Assembly: GCA_002393835.1 (NCBI GenBank)
Contig: DGTW01000318.1
Span: 1 to 5,829 of the forward strand
DNA: 5,829 nt
Reading direction: 5' to 3'
Source of the DNA: Treponema sp. UBA4326
Lineage (GTDB): Bacteria; Spirochaetota; Spirochaetia; Treponematales; Treponemataceae
Under the pieces are notes generated by a model. That model was not told the DNA's origin. It searched no databases and saw only the letters and a list, made by a program, of their open reading frames with translations. Below are positions 5,015-5,829 of this stretch, in pieces; the stretch's first letter is position 1, and each line of letters opens with the position of its first letter. The position numbers and the translations under genes are program-made.

Positions 5015-5692
5015 CTACTGCTGACTTTCAAGTTTTATTTCTGCCTCGGATTTTCTGAGGTATACAGGGCCGTCGTAGTCTGCGAGCGGCTCTTTTTTTT
5101 GCTCTATCATGCTTTCAGCCATTGAGAAAAGAGCCTCTGTTGGCACGGGCTGAGATTTATACAATACGAGCTTGAGGTCAGGATTGATTTTCATTAGCTC
5201 ATTGGAAAAAAGTTCCGCATCTGGGCCGCATAAAAGTATCTTTTTGCTTTTGTCGAGTTTTTGCTCGACGACTTCTGCCGTTGTGTCTTCGGCTTCTGAG
5301 ATACATTTCCCTTTTTCGTATATTGCGGCAAAAAACTGGTCTTTTTTTGCGTCGATTACGCTCAGAACAAGGCCTTCAAAGCTTTCAAATGGAAAAGCAT
5401 AGGCTGATAGACTTGGAATTCCGTAAATAGGGGTGTCATTTGCAAGCTCAATGGCCTTTAGTGCCGAAAAAGCCAGTCGCAGGCCTGTGAAAGTTCCAGG
5501 CCCTGAGGTGAGGGCGGTGTAGTCCAGCTGAGAGGCATTAAGAGAAAGCTGGGAGAGCACATAATCAATGGTTGGAAGAAGTTTCTGGGACTGTTTCTGC
5601 CCTAAATCCATGGAAACGGATGCCGTTAAATCCTCATTTTTTGCGGCTATATGCATACAGCTGGCCGCACAGTCAATTACGAGTGCTTTCAT
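5015..5692 (-). CDS. tsaB: tRNA threonylcarbamoyladenosine (t6A) biosynthesis protein TsaB
   Basis: TsaB (225 aa, YeaZ family) is the non-catalytic partner of TsaD and acts with TsaE. Together they transfer threonylcarbamoyl to A37 of tRNAs that read ANN codons. Visible marks are the ASKHA-type N-terminus MKALVIDCAAS, the signature SGPGTFTGLRL (63-73), IDAKKDQFFAAIY (113-125, the family's DARR-like stretch) and the C-terminal PVYLRKSEAE (209-218). Length is normal. The usual His-Ser before LLP is Gln-Ser here (35-36), a minor change in a protein not thought to be catalytic. The ribosome site AAGG overlaps the tsaE stop codon, eleven bases before the ATG, so the two genes form one transcript. 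The gene converges on csrA with 11 bases between stops. Confidence 0.95.
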   Translation of the reverse strand: MKALVIDCAASCMHIAAKNEDLTASVSMDLGQKQSQKLLPTIDYVLSQLSLNASQLDYTALTSGPGTFTGLRLAFSALKAIELANDTPIYGIPSLSAYAFPFESFEGLVLSVIDAKKDQFFAAIYEKGKCISEAEDTTAEVVEQKLDKSKKILLCGPDAELFSNELMKINPDLKLVLYKSQPVPTEALFSMAESMIEQKKEPLADYDGPVYLRKSEAEIKLESQQ

Positions 5693-5703
5693 TTTTTGTG
5701 ACC

Positions 5704-5829
5704 TTATTTTATTTCACCATGAGGCCAGTTTTCGAGGCTTATATTACGCTCGCTTGTACCTTCAATGGGTTCGATTTTTAGAATTATAGTCTTTTTGGGA
5801 AGTTCGTCCATCACTTTTTCGCTCCATTC
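5704..5829 (-). CDS. tsaE: C-terminal end of TsaE, t6A biosynthesis ATPase (partial)
   Basis: An open frame enters from the right edge on the minus strand and runs 41 codons to TAA at 5706-5704. It begins EWSEKVMDELPKKTIILKIE and continues through a Glu-Arg-Asn-Ile-Ser segment. This matches the end of TsaE proteins, where an EW-(S/P)-E segment is followed by LP, a beta strand of alternating I/L, and an arginine-containing last strand. The Walker motifs would lie outside the window. TsaE is a small P-loop ATPase that resets the TsaB-TsaD complex during t6A synthesis. Placement 11 bases upstream of tsaB on the same strand strongly supports the call, as the two genes are commonly adjacent. Confidence 0.82.
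   Translation of the reverse strand, partial: EWSEKVMDELPKKTIILKIEPIEGTSERNISLENWPHGEIK

Noticed and set aside
5044..5060. CCTCGG/CTGAGG hairpin as the csrA terminator
   Set aside because: It has a wobble pair, no U run on either strand, and lies in conserved tsaB coding sequence (LRKSEAE region).
5142..5160. TGGCACGG resembling a sigma-54 -24 element
   Set aside because: No TTGC-type -12 element at the required spacing, and it lies inside tsaB with no gene downstream on that strand.

Overview
The window reads as a piece of a spirochaete chromosome, most likely a Treponema. The gene order flgN-like, flgK, flgL, fliW, csrA is the one I associate with Treponema (in T. pallidum I recall these around TP0661 to TP0657). 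FlgK and FlgL are longer than their enterobacterial counterparts, and base composition is moderate in GC. The genus call is inference from gene order and protein flavour; no species is claimed.

Layout. Positions 1-229 hold the start of a tRNA cluster read on the minus strand: tRNA-His(GUG), tRNA-Arg(UCG) and the 5' part of a third tRNA cut by the window edge. A strong vegetative-type promoter with A-tracts upstream (248-277, minus) drives it. Positions 278-549 carry no convincing gene. This stretch contains a compact GC-rich segment with five nested or adjacent hairpins, flanked by imperfect inverted ends (about 315-504). It looks like a small non-coding repeat or MITE-like element and may be an RNA gene. 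Its right end runs into a near-perfect sigma-28 (FliA) promoter (501-527) that faces the flagellar genes.

Positions 583-5003 are one plus-strand flagellar operon: a FlgN-type export chaperone, the hook-filament junction proteins FlgK and FlgL, the flagellin-binding CsrA antagonist FliW, and the RNA-binding regulator CsrA. The flgN-flgK gap holds a long hairpin just before the flgK ribosome binding site. The flgK-flgL gap is almost filled by an imperfect palindrome made of phased ATCTGTG-like units, of a type seen dispersed in many bacterial genomes. fliW and csrA overlap by one base. The operon therefore makes late export substrates, their chaperone, and the FliW-CsrA switch that couples flagellin level to translation in other bacteria.

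Positions 5015-5829 are on the minus strand and unrelated to motility: tsaB and, upstream of it, the 3' end of tsaE. Both act in synthesis of the tRNA base t6A. csrA and tsaB converge with only 11 bases between their stop codons and no visible terminator.

No CRISPR array, insertion sequence, defence system or wholly new protein family is visible. The most unusual material is non-coding: the structured element upstream of the operon and the palindromic repeat inside it.
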